From positions 36,076,001 through 36,140,000 of the forward strand of contig NC_091667.1 in assembly GCF_042453785.1 (NCBI RefSeq): DNA of 64,000 nt, read 5' to 3'. The notes below the pieces were generated by a model that worked only from the letters and a program-made list of their open reading frames with translations, searched no databases and was not told where the DNA came from. Both the position numbers and the translations under genes were made by a program. Positions 11,648 to 23,916 of this stretch are shown here, piece by piece (the first letter of the stretch is position 1; each line of letters begins with the position of its first letter). The DNA is from Malus domestica. Its lineage: Eukaryota; Streptophyta; Magnoliopsida; Rosales; Rosaceae.

Positions 11648-12707
11648 ATTACAAGAGAAACTTACCCACATCAGGACCTGGATAACGCCTCAGTAGCATA
11701 GAGTGGAGTTCTTCCCTAAACCACCAAGACTACTTCGATCGTACTACTAACATGTATGTTTCTTGATTGGTTCTTGAATATTTGCTTGGTCATGTTTGTT
11801 GATGTTTAGTTCTGCGCCTAAGTTTTTGTAAATTTGTATCAATTAATCATATGATTGATATATATATCTAGGACTGGAAGTAATGATCATATATGAGTGA
11901 GAATGAAAGGCTTGCTTAATTGTATCGTCGATCTTATCTTCTTTTTGGTTTCTTTACGATACAAGCGATACTGAGTGAGAAAGAATTCAAACACGGGACC
12001 TCAACAGTAACGATAAAAGGCGAATCCAAGGCCAACAAGGCTCTCCGCCTTGCGAGGATCTGGAAACGTCTGAATGCTCTAAACTGATTAGAAATGGAGA
12101 TCATCTTCTCATAGATTATTTTTCATGGTGGGTTTTGGTTTTGATTTTTCTAGTTTGGTGGTAGTTCTGCAGGCAGGAGAAAGGAAAGAGATTGAGGGGA
12201 AAAAGAACATAAAAGAGTAATGATAGGTGCGATGCCAACAAGAAAGAAAAAGAAAAAAAAAAAAGAGGGAAAATATCCATTGTTTTCTTCGTTAAGGAAT
12301 CTCCAAATTTACACTTCAACCCTTCACCTTTAATATTCATGTGGACTTGTAATTTGTAATGCATGGAAGCAAAAGTCCCAACATAATCTTTGAGCATAAT
12401 TCTATCAACCTAAGAATGGAAATGAATTTGTCAATTGAATATACATCAGAATGTGCTAATTCCGTTATTCATTTTTATTCTTTCAAAAAAGAGAGAACTC
12501 TTTGTTCTTGCAAGTAAACAAAATGAACTTTAACCTTCTGCTTTAAGATATCAAAATGTTTTTAAACTGCAAATTTGCTATTTGTCAACCAATTGACCAC
12601 TTTGAAACAACCACCTAATTCTGGGATAAAATATGACCAAATATGGTTTGCCTTTACAGCTTTGTGGTAAGCCTCCAGTTCATGACTTTAGGTTAACCTT
12701 TTTAGTT

Positions 12708-12845
12708 TCGTCCTCCTCATACTCATTTTTACTTTTTACATACTTTTTAATTTTAGATCGTCGGATTGAACGAATTAAAAAAGATCAATGATAAAAAATT
12801 AACAAAAGTGCATGAAAGATAAAAATAAGCGTGTGAATACCACTA
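12708..12845. repeat. Foldback MITE
   Basis: The left arm (catactcatttttacttttt) pairs with the reverse complement of the right arm (gtattcacacgcttattttt). A related copy with better-preserved arms is at 38.35-38.51 kb, and part of one is at 35.29-35.36 kb. Confidence 0.5.
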
Positions 12846-13286
12846 TAATACCCTTCTTCATCCAAGGACCCGAGACTCCACTTAAACAGCGGCCGAAAAT
12901 TCCAGCGCGGGACAAATCTTGCGAGATAGTTGCGAGCTGGCTGGTGGCCATCACGCAAGGTTGTCCAACGTGAATTTGTGAACATGCCAACAAATTAAAT
13001 ATGCATGCGAGAGTCTTCTAAAGACCTTTTGTATGTTCGGTATAAGACCTTTTTATGCCTACTAATTGTTTAATGTAATAAATGTTAAGCATCTCTCAAC
13101 AGATTGCGTCAACATCACTCGACAAATTCTTCCTTTATCACTCATCAAATTATTTCGACATATGCCGATATTTGTTGAGATATGCGCAACATAGGATGGC
13201 TGACAACAAACTCACCAAATGTTCGACGAAATCCCTCAATGAATAAACTGATTTTTATTTTTATTTTTGCACACTTTGCGCCCTGT

Positions 13287-13290
<4 letters not shown>

Positions 13291-13334
<44 letters not shown>
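13291..13334. repeat. (TA)n microsatellite
   Basis: Uninterrupted TA repeat of about 43 bases. It makes the apparent ORFs with YIYIYI runs on the minus strand spurious. Confidence 0.95.
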
Positions 13335-13337
<3 letters not shown>

Positions 13338-14117
13338 TGTATTAACATTGGGACATCCCAACATTAAAATACTAGAGAGCACCAAAGAACGGCCATCTTG
13401 GCAGATCTTGCAATAATACACAAACGCTTCAATACTTCAAATTTAAGATGTTGACTTGACATACATCATCTTTCAGTGCGTCCTCAAAAGCAAAAGAAGA
13501 AATAATTGTGGCCAAAAAACATCTAGTCCCACAAATATCAAAAGTAAACCTACTTTTTAACGATACGAAAGAAAGCTTGCGTCTCCAACCAACCTAATAA
13601 GAAAACCACACAAACTTCACAACAACGACGCTTCTATAATTGCGTTTCAACATCCATCCGGTAATTTCTATGGACAGTTCAAGAACTTGAAGAAGTTTTA
13701 CATCAATCTTACAGGAGAAATCTACGCGAGAAGCGACTTTAATTCCCCGATGCTTAAAGGTCTAAGATGAAACACAAATAATTGAGATGATAAGTGTCTA
13801 CATTCTACAGAGAAATACTGCAGCAGTTGTTAGTTGGCGAACAACTTAATGAACAAGGCGATCAATCTTTTGAGTAGCAACAACGAATCAAAGTCTACAC
13901 CAAAATTTCCAAAAAGCTGATCCAGATTCAAGGGTGAGCATGAACTAGAATGGAAGAACACAAAAATCCATTTGAAATCTTGATGTAAGAAACACGAAGG
14001 AATCAAAGACCTAGACATAACCAAGCACTAAATTAGGATATTCAAGACCTTTGAGTGCATATGTTATAGTCAACAAGAGAACGCAGTGCAAGCAGAGTGA
14101 TTTGTTGTGCAATTTCT

Positions 14118-14345
14118 TATAAAGATAGTGAAACAACATCAACAACAACAAAACCTTATCCATTAAGTGGTGTCAGCTGTATGAATCCTAGAACGCCACT
14201 ACACTCGTTTTTGCGTCAAGTGTTCTGTTAGCTCCAAGTACTCCATGTCTTTTCTTAGAGTCTCTTTCTAAGTCTTCCTAAGTCTTTCCTCTACCTTTTT
14301 TACTCGAGCCTCTCTCTCATAATCGCATCTTCTGAAGGAAATTAC
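14118..14345 (-). mobile_element. LINE 3'-end fragment (reverse orientation)
   Basis: Read on the minus strand, the sequence encodes a decayed form of the common plant LINE C-terminus (TLRKDMEYLELTEHLTQ, then WRSRIHTADTT) and ends in a GTTGTTGTTG-type tail (acaacaacaacaaaacc on plus). Frames are broken and no reverse transcriptase domain is present. The 5' end has been lost. Confidence 0.7.
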
Positions 14346-14988
14346 TAGACTACTTATAACTGTCTTTCTATATCAACTAGTAGCCTGCTACTATTCTGTG
14401 AAGCTTTACTTGCACCAGAATTTGACAACATTCCCAGACGCCGATCAGAAACTGTTAAACATTGCCTAAGCTAATGCTATATGGTAATTTTAACCAAAAA
14501 TCTGTTCTCATTCACTTGAACACAAGTAACCCAGCACCCCGTGGTCAAGCATTTGTTCGTAGATTATCAAGCACTGTGTGGGACTAACTGGTCAATCAAG
14601 CTGCATTTTTCGGTTAGCAATTTAATTCGCAATTGGATCATAAGGCCTATACGTTCTCAAGTCCTTCCTGAACAAATAACAGCTCCCAAAAGAGACAAAC
14701 GAGTTCGATAAAGCATTCAAGTCAAAAATCAGTGCACCGTAAAAGCTGCAAGCGAAGTACGGTAAAGCAAAAATTACACAACCAGTATTACGATGATTCA
14801 AAGTAAAAGTAATACACACATTCAACCGAAAATCGAATCAATATGTCCTCTCATAAACAATAGCCAAAATTCTCAAAACGACATTTTCTTACAGGATTGC
14901 TTTAATGTCAAGTATCTTTATAAGTAGTATATCATAATCTAAACAGTTCAACAAATCCAACAATTTATTGAACTACATTGTGAAGTGA
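14346..14988. other. Region downstream of the Nudix-like gene
   Basis: Probably includes the 3' UTR of the minus-strand gene that ends at 14989. Nothing else is recognised. Confidence 0.4.
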
Positions 14989-15813
14989 TTAATTTATGGA
15001 ATCAAGACTAACCCATTTCCAAAAATGCTTCTTGACAGACACAGCCTCGTGGGCAATGCTCATCGCTCCGCCATTCGGATACTCCTGCTCCTCCTCGGTG
15101 CAAAACTCACCTTCCGGCAAGCCCTCCACCCAAGCATCCACCGCGTGCAGCACGTAACACGCCGGCAAGCCCGGATACGACATTGAATGCCGCTCCTCCA
15201 CCCTTTTCTCATAAGAACCCGGAACAATCTTCACAATGCCGTTGCTTGCCGAATTCAATATCGAACCGAGCTCTTCCATAACCGCCCTGTTCGCCGCCGA
15301 TTCGTGGTCCTCTCCGGGTTTCATTTTCTCTGACAGTGGCCGGCCTCGGCTCCTGACGCTGCCATCCGATAATTCTTGGTGGGCTTCGATCAAAATCCGG
15401 GATTTATCGTCGATGATCCGGACCGTGACAACGTGAACCGTTCGAACCGGCGGGGATGAATCGGCTAAAAAGCTTTCGCCTTCGGAGAGCTCGAGCCAGA
15501 GGTTGTGGACGTTCTTGGTGCCAGGCTTGACCCCCCAAGAGGCGAGAGAGTCGGAGAGCAATCGGGGCTTGAGCCACTCGGAGAGGGACTGCGGGGTTGC
15601 AAAGCGGTGCTGCTGGGGGTGGTGGTGGAGAGACATGGTGGGGATTTTGAAAAGGCGGCGAGGGCAGGAAGGTAAATGGGAAAATGGGGTTTTGGAGAGG
15701 AGGGTAGCTCGGGCGGAGGAGGAGAAGAGGAAGGAGATGGAGATCGCCGTCAGGAGGAGATCGGGTAGCGTTGGGAGGTTGTTGCAGATCGGTTGTTGCG
15801 GCGGCGGCGGCAT
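14989..15813 (-). CDS. Protein with a degenerate Nudix box
   Basis: Intron-less frame of 274 aa from the first ATG. A second in-frame ATG at 15636 gives 215 aa (MSLHHHPQQHRF). The first 59 residues are rich in Pro, Ser and hydrophobic residues and end CPRRLFKIPT, so they could be a targeting peptide or merely translated leader. The core has EKMKPGEDHESAANRAVMEELG. The E-x7-R and EE-x-G parts follow the Nudix signature G-x5-E-x7-REUXEEXGU, but the leading Gly is Glu and the RE pair is RA. The catalytic Glu pair EE is kept. Nudix enzymes hydrolyse nucleoside diphosphates linked to other groups. The substrate here cannot be inferred, and loss of two signature residues may mean altered activity. 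I do not recognise a named orthologue. Confidence 0.72.
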   Translation of the reverse strand: MPPPPQQPICNNLPTLPDLLLTAISISFLFSSSARATLLSKTPFSHLPSCPRRLFKIPTMSLHHHPQQHRFATPQSLSEWLKPRLLSDSLASWGVKPGTKNVHNLWLELSEGESFLADSSPPVRTVHVVTVRIIDDKSRILIEAHQELSDGSVRSRGRPLSEKMKPGEDHESAANRAVMEELGSILNSASNGIVKIVPGSYEKRVEERHSMSYPGLPACYVLHAVDAWVEGLPEGEFCTEEEQEYPNGGAMSIAHEAVSVKKHFWKWVSLDSIN

Positions 15814-17146
15814 GTCAACAACTGCGAAGATGATGATAACAATGGCGATCGGAGATATATGTTGGGCGAAGGGATGATGGAGTTTTGGTGATCAGCTCCA
15901 TTCTTCTCTTCGATCTGAGTCAAAATCCAAGATGGATAAGAGTGAATACGAAATCGGGGAAAGGGTTGTGGTGGTGTTTTGTAGGGGAAAAGAATAAGAG
16001 GTGGGGAATTTGAGCAAATCCACAAAGATGAACCGGTTCAACATAATTATATTAATTGTGGGCTAAAATGGTTGTGGTCCATAAGAAACATTGGGCCTTC
16101 AAGAACTAGTTTACAAAAGCCTTTAGCATGTATTTATTTTAGGATGGCTACAATGATTATGTATATACAATTATTATCTGATCGAGATGATGATTGTATT
16201 AAATATATGTATGTATTTTTATCGATATCTTTTATTTATTCCGTGAATGATGGAGTAATGAATGAGAATGATACACTTATTTATACATGATTGTTTCAAC
16301 ATTGCATAATTTTTCAACTTCAGACTCACTGTATGTCATGAAAAAAACAATACTCATGGATAAATTATATAACTTATTTAATATAAATAATATCGTTATA
16401 TAAAAAAAATCGTCTTGTCAAAAAATTATATATTTTATGAAGGTATTGTATAGGATTCGATAAAAATATATATACATTTAGCGTACCATGGATAAATTGA
16501 TACAAGTAACACCACATAACGTTGGGTGGCTTGGGAATAGATATTTACTTGAAATTAATTGGTATTACCATTCGAAATGTTATTATACAGGTGGACTTGA
16601 TGATGTTCCGAATATACAAAAAAAATTATTGGAACTTGGAGGAGAGGAGAGATGCATGGCATTGAGAAATTTTTCTTGTGAATCAGTCCGATATATCAAG
16701 TATCATAATATAAGCAATTTTTTTTTTAATATTTAACCACTTGTATTATGACACATGAAATGAATCGTGATAACCAATCTCTTCATGTACATCACATTTG
16801 GTTGTAAAAGTGTGGAAGCTTACAGAAGCAGACTATTTCAAACCTATCGATGTTTGCCATGCATGTGGAAGTTTCAGCATCTTTGTGAAATCTAAATTTC
16901 GGGAAATTAATTAGATCACGAGAGAAACTATGTTTTCATGAGATGAACATGTGCTATGTGGGTACACTGGGCAATTGATTTCGAAAGGTAGCGTCCAAAA
17001 ATAAAATGATGGAACATAGAAACCTTCGTAATCTTGACTCATGAGGTTAGCCATTTTCATGTGTACCTAACCTCACGATTATATGTGTAAAATATTCTTA
17101 CAAATTAACCACTAAGTATATATACGGATAAAATAATGCTGAGGAG
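15814..17146. other. Intergenic region
   Basis: AT-rich. An 82-aa frame at 16488-16736 (+) has no recognisable motif. No gene is supported. Confidence 0.45.
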
Positions 17147-17275
17147 ATTAAATTTTGTAGACAAAATTAATAAACTAATTAACATGAAAATTGATGATTA
17201 AATATTACTAAGTGTTGATAAACGTGCTTATTTCTTATTGGTAACGTATCATTTAGTTTCCCTAGTATTATCCTA
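17147..17275. repeat. MITE, right end truncated
   Basis: It starts attaaattttgtagacaaaa and contains tattactaagtgttgataaa. The right terminus (aattttgtctacaaattta) is missing here but present in the second tandem unit at about 18241-18322, where the left half is missing. A more complete relative is at 46.47-46.60 kb. Confidence 0.6.
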
Positions 17276-18240
17276 ATATAAGAGATTATCTTCCGAAGTC
17301 CTATGTAATCTATGAATCAAACGTTGCAGGGGCGGATTGCTCTATATTCAGCCACGCCACATTAACCCCCGAAGCAACCTTCATCTAGTTGCAGAGCGGA
17401 ATCCTGCAGCCAATTGGGGCTTAGAATAACTAGCCCAGCAATAAGTTCAATTCTTCTATAAAATAAAGGGGACAGGTTGCGTCCGAGACGGGTGAAGTGC
17501 GTGCACAAGAGTAGTTCTTGCTACAACTCTCTTTTTTATAGGTTCTACTGCAACTACTTGGAATTAAGAAAGATCGAGCAAACATAATAATCTACAAACA
17601 AAAATTAACTAATGAAAACTTTGAGTTAATTGGCTTGAGAGTTGAAACTTCAGATAAGAAAATGCAACAATTAATATTCTGATTTCTGAAACAAGATCGG
17701 CTTAGTAGGCCAGCTAGCTCATGAAGTAATCATCACCAAACAAGTAAATCATCCTCTCCTTCCTCCATGGATCCTTATCTTTTGAGTTTGGGGAAGTACT
17801 ACAAGTTTTAGGCAATAGCTCTGATCTACAGAGAGGACATGTTAGCTGACCTTGATCAATCCAGACATCTAGGCACTCCTTATGAAAAGCATGTGAACAA
17901 TTGCATGGCTCTCTCACCACTTGGCCTTCCTCCATGCTATCCATGCACACTATGCACACATATTCACGTGGCAGTCCTGTTCTTCTGCTTCTGCTTGGCT
18001 TCGTGTTTTCATGAGAGTTTCTTGGTATTGCAGCACCGGGAGTTGGTTCTTGACTGATTCAGCTATGCAGTGGACCGGTAATGGTACCAACCAAGGTGAA
18101 GGCCGCCATGAAGGAGTGGCTGCTTGTGGTGGCGGTGGTGGGAATGAATCATTCTCTACCGGACGATGTTCATAAATATGTAGCTTGTTAAATTGTTGAC
18201 GTTGTTTAATGAGTAAGCAGTAGTGTAACTTGATCATGTT
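17203..18240. repeat. Tandem duplication unit 1 (RING gene region)
   Basis: This 1038-bp unit is repeated immediately as unit 2. Corresponding coding positions are exactly 1066 bp apart (for example 17714 and 18780). The unit starts inside a MITE and ends at gatcatgtt within the RING gene N-terminal coding sequence. Confidence 0.93.
17714..18240 (-). pseudogene. RING-H2 gene copy 1, 5'-truncated and frameshifted
   Basis: The C-terminal frame (17714-17959 upward) encodes a RING-H2 finger: CIVC, then CNCSHAFHKEC, then CPLC, ending in DPWRKERMIYLFGDD. Upstream, PSPWLVPLPVHCIAESVKNQ lies in a different frame. The shift is best placed near a GGG run at 18038-18040 (CCC on the coding strand), because the RING frame stays open just downstream of it and closes with a TGA upstream. 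The first 22 or so codons seen in copy 2 are replaced by MITE sequence at 18241, so this copy lacks the normal start. Relatives are small RING-type E3 ubiquitin ligases. This copy is probably not functional. Confidence 0.85.
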
Positions 18241-19306
18241 TATTACTAAGTGTTGATAAACGTGCTCATTTCTTATTGTTGATGCATCATTTAATTTGTA
18301 AATTTTGTCTACAAATTTAGTTTCCATAGTATTATCCTAATATAAGAGATTATCTTCTGAAGTCCTATGTAATCTATTGATCAAACGTTGCGGTGGCGGA
18401 TTGCTCTATATTCAGCCACGCCACATTAACCCCCAAAGCGATCTTCATCTAGTTGCAGAGCGAAATCCTGCAGCCAATTGGGGCTTAGAATAACTAGCCC
18501 AGCAATAAGTTCAATTCTTCTATAAAATAAAGGGGACGGGTTGCGTCCGAGACGGGTGAAGTGCGTGCACAAGAGTAGTTCTTGCTACAACTCTCTCTTT
18601 TTTATAGGTTCTACGGCAACTACTTGGAATTAAGAAAGATCGAGCAAACATAATAATCTACAAACAAAAATTAACTAATGAAAACTTTGAGTTAATTGGC
18701 TTGAGAGTTGAAACTTCAGATAAGAAAATGCAACAATTAATATTCTGATTTCTGAAACAAGATCGGCTTAGTAGGCCAGCTAGCTCATGAAGTAATCATC
18801 ACCAAACAAGTAAATCATCCTCTCCTTCCTCCATGGATCCTTATCTTTTGAGTTTGGGGAAGTACTACAAGTTTTAGGCAATAGCTCTGATCTACAGAGA
18901 GGACATGTTAGCTGACCTTGATCAATCCAGACATCTAGGCACTCCTTATGAAAAGCATGTGAACAATTGCATGGCTCTCTCACCACTTGGCCTTCCTCCA
19001 TGCTATCCATGCACACTATGCACACATATTCACGTGGCAGTCCTGTTCTTCTGCTTCTGCTTGGCTTCGTGTTTTCATGAGAGTTTCTTGGTATTGCAGC
19101 ACCGGGAGTTGGTTCTTGACTGATTCAGCTATGCAGTGGACCGGTAATGGTACCAACCAAGGTGAAGGCCGCCATGAAGGAGTGGCTGCTTGTGGTGGCG
19201 GTGGTGGGAATGAATCATTCTCTACCGGACGATGTTCATAAATATGTAGCTTGTTAAATTGTTGACGTTGTTTAATGAGTAAGCAGTAGTGTAACTTGAT
19301 CATGTT
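18241..19306. repeat. Tandem duplication unit 2 (RING gene region)
   Basis: Second copy, 1066 bp. It is longer mainly because the MITE part here keeps a segment (aatttgtaaattttgtctac) that unit 1 lacks. The coding region is nearly identical to unit 1, indicating a recent event. Confidence 0.93.
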
Positions 19307-19363
19307 GAGTAGATCGAGAAGAACGAGTAACAATTTGGAAAGCAGGTTTCTCGGTCGACCCAT
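18780..19363 (-). pseudogene. RING-H2 gene copy 2, complete but frameshifted
   Basis: The N-terminus MGRPRNLLSKLLLVLLDLLN starts at 19363 and parallels MEQSRNMLIKMLLSLLNLLR of the intact paralog at 26.5 kb. The same frame then carries WLVPLPVHCIAESVKNQLP. The RING-H2 finger (CIVC...CNCSHAFHKEC...CPLC) is in another frame, as in copy 1, and the final 81 residues of the two copies are identical. The frameshift is shared (GGG run at 19104-19106), so it predates the duplication. Without it the protein would be a RING-H2 E3 ligase with a hydrophobic N-terminus. A sequencing error is unlikely because both copies show it, unless the copies were merged in assembly. Confidence 0.85.
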
Positions 19364-19376
19364 CAGATGAATGTAA

Positions 19377-19380
<4 letters not shown>

Positions 19381-19414
<34 letters not shown>
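19381..19414. repeat. (GA)n microsatellite in the RING copy 2 leader
   Basis: A GA run of about 30 bases is followed by (CAGA)3. It lies just upstream of the copy 2 start codon, so it reads as CT repeats in the 5' leader. Confidence 0.93.
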
Positions 19415-19423
<9 letters not shown>

Positions 19424-19723
19424 TCAGAGTCACAAATACCAAGCAAACGTAACCGATATATAGTGGAGGAAGACAGTGAAAGGATCGTCTACTAAAATAA
19501 CAAAATGAACAGTTCACCCGGAAAAAAAAAATGAACATTTTTAGTTTTATTTTTTACAAAGTGGACATTTAACCTAACCAGTTTTGCAAAAAAGGAAGGT
19601 CTTTGGAAACAGGTAGGGTTTGACCGGCCAACAAGTTTGATAATTAGAAATTAATTAATTAAAATACACAAGAAATGCCCCAAAAATATAATATCATACA
19701 CTACAAGTTGATAATTTTCTTTA

Positions 19724-20421
19724 GAGCAGGTCCACCGTATGTGATAGCCCGGTGGATCGGCAACCATTTCAATCCAATTGCCTCCCTTTCTTGCTCCAGC
19801 TCATGCGCTTGGGACCGTATGATACATGGTTGACGTCAGCCACATTATTAAAAAATTTGCATCAGGCACGTGTCGCATATGTGCGCATGAGGGCGCATCA
19901 CCAACATCTTTTCAGTTGGTGGGGCCCGTGGTCCAAATGTCAGAAATGTTACCGTTTTTTGGGGCACGTGGCACATTCTCGTCTGTTGGATTTCAACGGA
20001 TACTTTTTATGGACCGTTGGATTTCCAACGATAAAAAAAAAATTTCAAAACTCCCCCAATATCAGCTGTTGGATTTCAGATCAACGGTCCACATTATTCG
20101 CCTTTAAAAATTAAAAAATAAAAAGAAAAAAAGGAAAAAAAATCAGATATGTTACCGTTGTGCCACGTGTCACAATCTTTTCGGATAATGACACGTAGCG
20201 CAACGAGAACAATTAAAAATCTTATCCGAAGTTACAAATAAAATAATTTTGTATTATTTTATAAAATAAAAAATACGAATATTTTATTACCTATTGCCAT
20301 GACTATTCAGTTAAGGGTGAAGATGCAAAAAACAATTACTGTTAATTAAAGATAATTACTGTTCACTGAAGGGGATTCAAGAGACAGTTGCCCATGGGGC
20401 CTTCCTACGCTTGAGTTGCTC
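19724..20421. mobile_element. Harbinger-like non-autonomous element (698 bp)
   Basis: The termini are GAGCAGGTCCACCG (left) and GAGCAACTCAAGCG (reverse complement of the right end), flanked on both sides by TTA (19721-19723 and 20422-20424). A TTA/TAA duplication is typical of PIF/Harbinger and Tourist MITEs. The interior has repeated ccgttggatttc motifs and two CACGTG-type G-boxes (ggcacgtggc, gccacgtgtc). The open frames inside are not genes. Confidence 0.8.
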
Positions 20422-20424
20422 TTA

Positions 20425-21921
20425 GAGGGGTATGGTGGCACCGGATAGTAGGAGATGATGCATGGTGGATGCTCTGATAATTGAGCTCACAGAAGTTTAT
20501 AACGGGCTGGCGTACGTTGATGTATTTTAATTAGGGTTACGTATGTAGTGGCTTTTATTAGCATCACACGTCAATTTGATGAAGTCAACTATATGTATGA
20601 TTATATAAATCAACAACCACCATCCTACGAGGATACTGAATAATATTGATATACAATCTAGGGCACGACAAAGCAATTTGAGTAATTAAATTTTGAGAAT
20701 TTTTTTGAAATATAATTTATACTTATTTTGGATAGAAAGCAATTTGAAATATAATTTATCGCCCACCCTAGTGTAAAATCAATTTATCCCATAAATAAAT
20801 AAACTTGTGAAAAATGGGATCAAAAGTTCAAGATATTCTTCTTTTGGATTAAAAACTTAACGGAGTTAAGGTGAGACAAATTAATAATTTCAGAAATTTA
20901 TATGACAAATTACTTAAAAAAATTTAGTTCATATGACAAATTAGTATGACATTTAAAAAAGTTTCCTTATTTTTGGGAATATTGAATGATGCCCGGTGTA
21001 ATTAATAAATCAAGAAGCTCCCGTTGAATTTTTTTTGCGCCCGTACGTCAAGCTGTCTTCATTTTCCTTGCTATACTAGAGAATAAGTACAAGAACATAT
21101 CCAACGATACATAGGATATTCTTAATTAAATATGTATGGGATTAATACTTCTTGGTTGCAAATTAAGGAATCAATTTGAGTATTGTTGAATATTGGATGA
21201 AGTTGACTGTAATTAATCAATCAAGGAGCTCCGTACTTTGGTTAACCAAGTTGGATAGAGCAATGTGCTTCTTCCTTAACACTTAAGTTCGAATCTTTCT
21301 TTCTTGTTCAACTTTTTAGTGTTCACGTAAAATCATAACTCGTAATTACTGAAGGAGCTTTACCGACTTCCTTGGTAGACCAGATTTGATGGTTCCATAT
21401 TGTCAAATTATGGAAACTTTAGAACAAACTAATGAAAGTTACGAACATTAATCGAGCTATATATGGCGATCAAGTGATGTTTTTTTTTCCTACTTATTCA
21501 TTAATTTTGTGTGCTCACTTTGTCAACTTATAGATACATTTTGGGAACCGGTAAATTAAAGTCGCATCTTCTGAGGGGCTCATCTTTTTTGTATTGGAAC
21601 AATGAGCAAGTAGGGTTTGTTCTCTGAAATAATGCAAGCTAATTAAGCTAGGCTTGCTTTTCATTTGCTGGCTACTTTTTGTAGTCTTTGAAAAAGAAGA
21701 TGATAACGATGTCTTGGTAGGTGCGAACACATTCGCATCTCCGCCCATTCAATCATGTGATGCTTCGCTGTGCGTCAACGAGAGACAGATAGAGAGAATC
21801 CATGCATAAAAATGCACCAAATTAACCATCTCCTACGAATCTTACTCCTAAGTCTTTCTTATTTTTTATACATCTTCTATTTTTGGTTTAGATTTATACC
21901 CAAAGCAAGTCTTTCTTTTCT

Positions 21922-21958
<37 letters not shown>

Positions 21959-23906
21959 CTTATATTTTTAGTTTAGATACCCCAAGTCAACACCGGTTTA
22001 TGGCTACTGTTTGTATTTTAGTACATTATAAATATATAATTCTTACAAAATTTAGACAAATTCAAAATTATTAAGACATTCAATTCTAGCGAACAAACTA
22101 TATGAATACAATTTTCCGAAGAAAAACACTCTTATGGCTACTAGTCCAACAAAATATGATTTCAGATCAACCGGTTCATCTGCCAAACAAGTCCAAGAAA
22201 GTAGGCAATTTACGAATAACGTACAAATTAATTGATGCTTCTCACTCAATAAGATCTAGAGATTTTGCCAACAAAAAGTACTCCTTTGTCTGTCTACGTC
22301 TAAGAGGTCGGTCCGTTTCCTTTGTCGGTCCGTTTTTCTTTTTCCAGTCAGTTGGAATACTTGAATTTGAATGGTGAGTCGGTGACATTTCGATCATGCA
22401 TGGGGACCATTGAGATGTGCTAGCTAGGGTGACAATGCTAGCTGGTCCGTGACCCGTTAATCGGTGATCTTTGATGACCCAACGGGTTGCGAATTACTTC
22501 TAGTTGAATCTAGGTTTGGTTTTCTTTTAACCCACGGGTAAAACAAAAGTAAGAAGAAACTGATATGATGCATGGGTACCGTTTGATTATCATATATCGT
22601 TTTACTCAGTTGTAAAGTGATGAGTCAAAATTATACTATATATTTTACTTTGTTTTAGTATATTTTGGTATTTGTTTGATCATGTTTTGATTTTCTGAAT
22701 TATAATTTAATTGCATGACATGTGACATTCTCTTGAACAAAAAGTGACCAAACGGATGAATTATGGCGTGATTCTAATTGAAGGACATTCGCAAGTCTTT
22801 CAACTTGTTTGTGTCAAATTTATACTAAGTGGTTAATTTATGGCGAATACATAAATGACCAGTGTGTGAAACTATTAAAGTGCCATTTTGGGCTTAGTTA
22901 ACTTTTTTGGCGTTCAAGATGATGTTTTATGGCAATGGGCTTTTCAACAAATATGTTCAGGACATCTCAAGCTTTAAAAGAGTTGTCTTGTACCTGTTTT
23001 TTAGGTGTCTAAGGTCATGAACGTGGCTGGACAAATTTCCCCTAATTGATTAGGATTATGTTTCATAGTTTACTTTAACTTATTTAGTTTCCTAGTTTTT
23101 AAAAGACCTTTTCTATGAAGGATTTTATTTTGTATTTTTTCTATGAAGGATTTTATTTTGTAGTAGCATAAATAAAGCTAATTAGCCATTAGAGTTCTCT
23201 ACGCATCAATTTGGAGAATGAGCCTTAACATGAATATGTAGTCTTTATTTAATTGTTTATGATATTATGCATGCATACTTTGAATTATTAATCACTATGT
23301 TTAAACTATCTCTATATCTTAATGTTTAGCTATTATCATGATGTTTAGATAAGTAACTGGATACAGTTTCTTGGAATGCCACCCGGAAATTGAGGAATGT
23401 TTCTTGTGGTTAATAATTGTAAGTTCACTTAGGGACACAAATCGTAATTAGTCATGCATGTTTATAATTGATCTGAGTGTCACAGATGGATTGCATGTTT
23501 CATATACATTCTATCTTGAATTCCACAAGTAGAATATGCATTAAAAAAACCTAACCTTCAAAGTTGCATGTATAATTCAGAAGTAATTGGTAAAACTACA
23601 TAGGATTGTTAAGGTGACAGCATAACCATGGTGTCTTTTTATCATTCTTTCAAAATTGTTTAATTTCAATTTGTTTTTCTTTTTTGAAAATTGTTTTCTT
23701 GCCGATTTCTTTAATTGTTTCTATTAAATTCGTTTTATTATTTTTAGTCACAAAATCAACCTTTTCTAAACCTTGTTTTCAAATAATTTCTTAAGATTTG
23801 GTTTTTACATAAATCGTTTTAAATAATCCATGTGGGAATGACCTTGCATGAGCATTCTTACTATAACTACGTACCTTGTACGCTTGCAAGTATTTTGTGT
23901 GATTTT
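20425..23906. other. Gene-poor AT-rich region
   Basis: No gene is supported over about 3.5 kb. It contains an impure TA microsatellite (about 21922-21960) and short direct repeats (tctatgaaggattttatttt twice near 23.12-23.16 kb). The frames at 21515-21748 and 22102-22377 show no recognised motif. Confidence 0.5.
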
Positions 23907-23916
23907 AACCCTCTTT

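Larger units (their letters stand above)
11648..14117. other. Intergenic region with MITE and TA microsatellite
   Basis: No gene is supported. It contains the 12.7-kb foldback and the TA run listed separately. The remaining open frames are short and have no recognisable motifs. Confidence 0.5.

Noticed and set aside
13145-13421. ORFs with YIYIYI runs
   Set aside because: Product of a TA microsatellite.
17203-19306. CRISPR-like or satellite array
   Set aside because: Only two long units and a eukaryotic context. It is a segmental tandem duplication.
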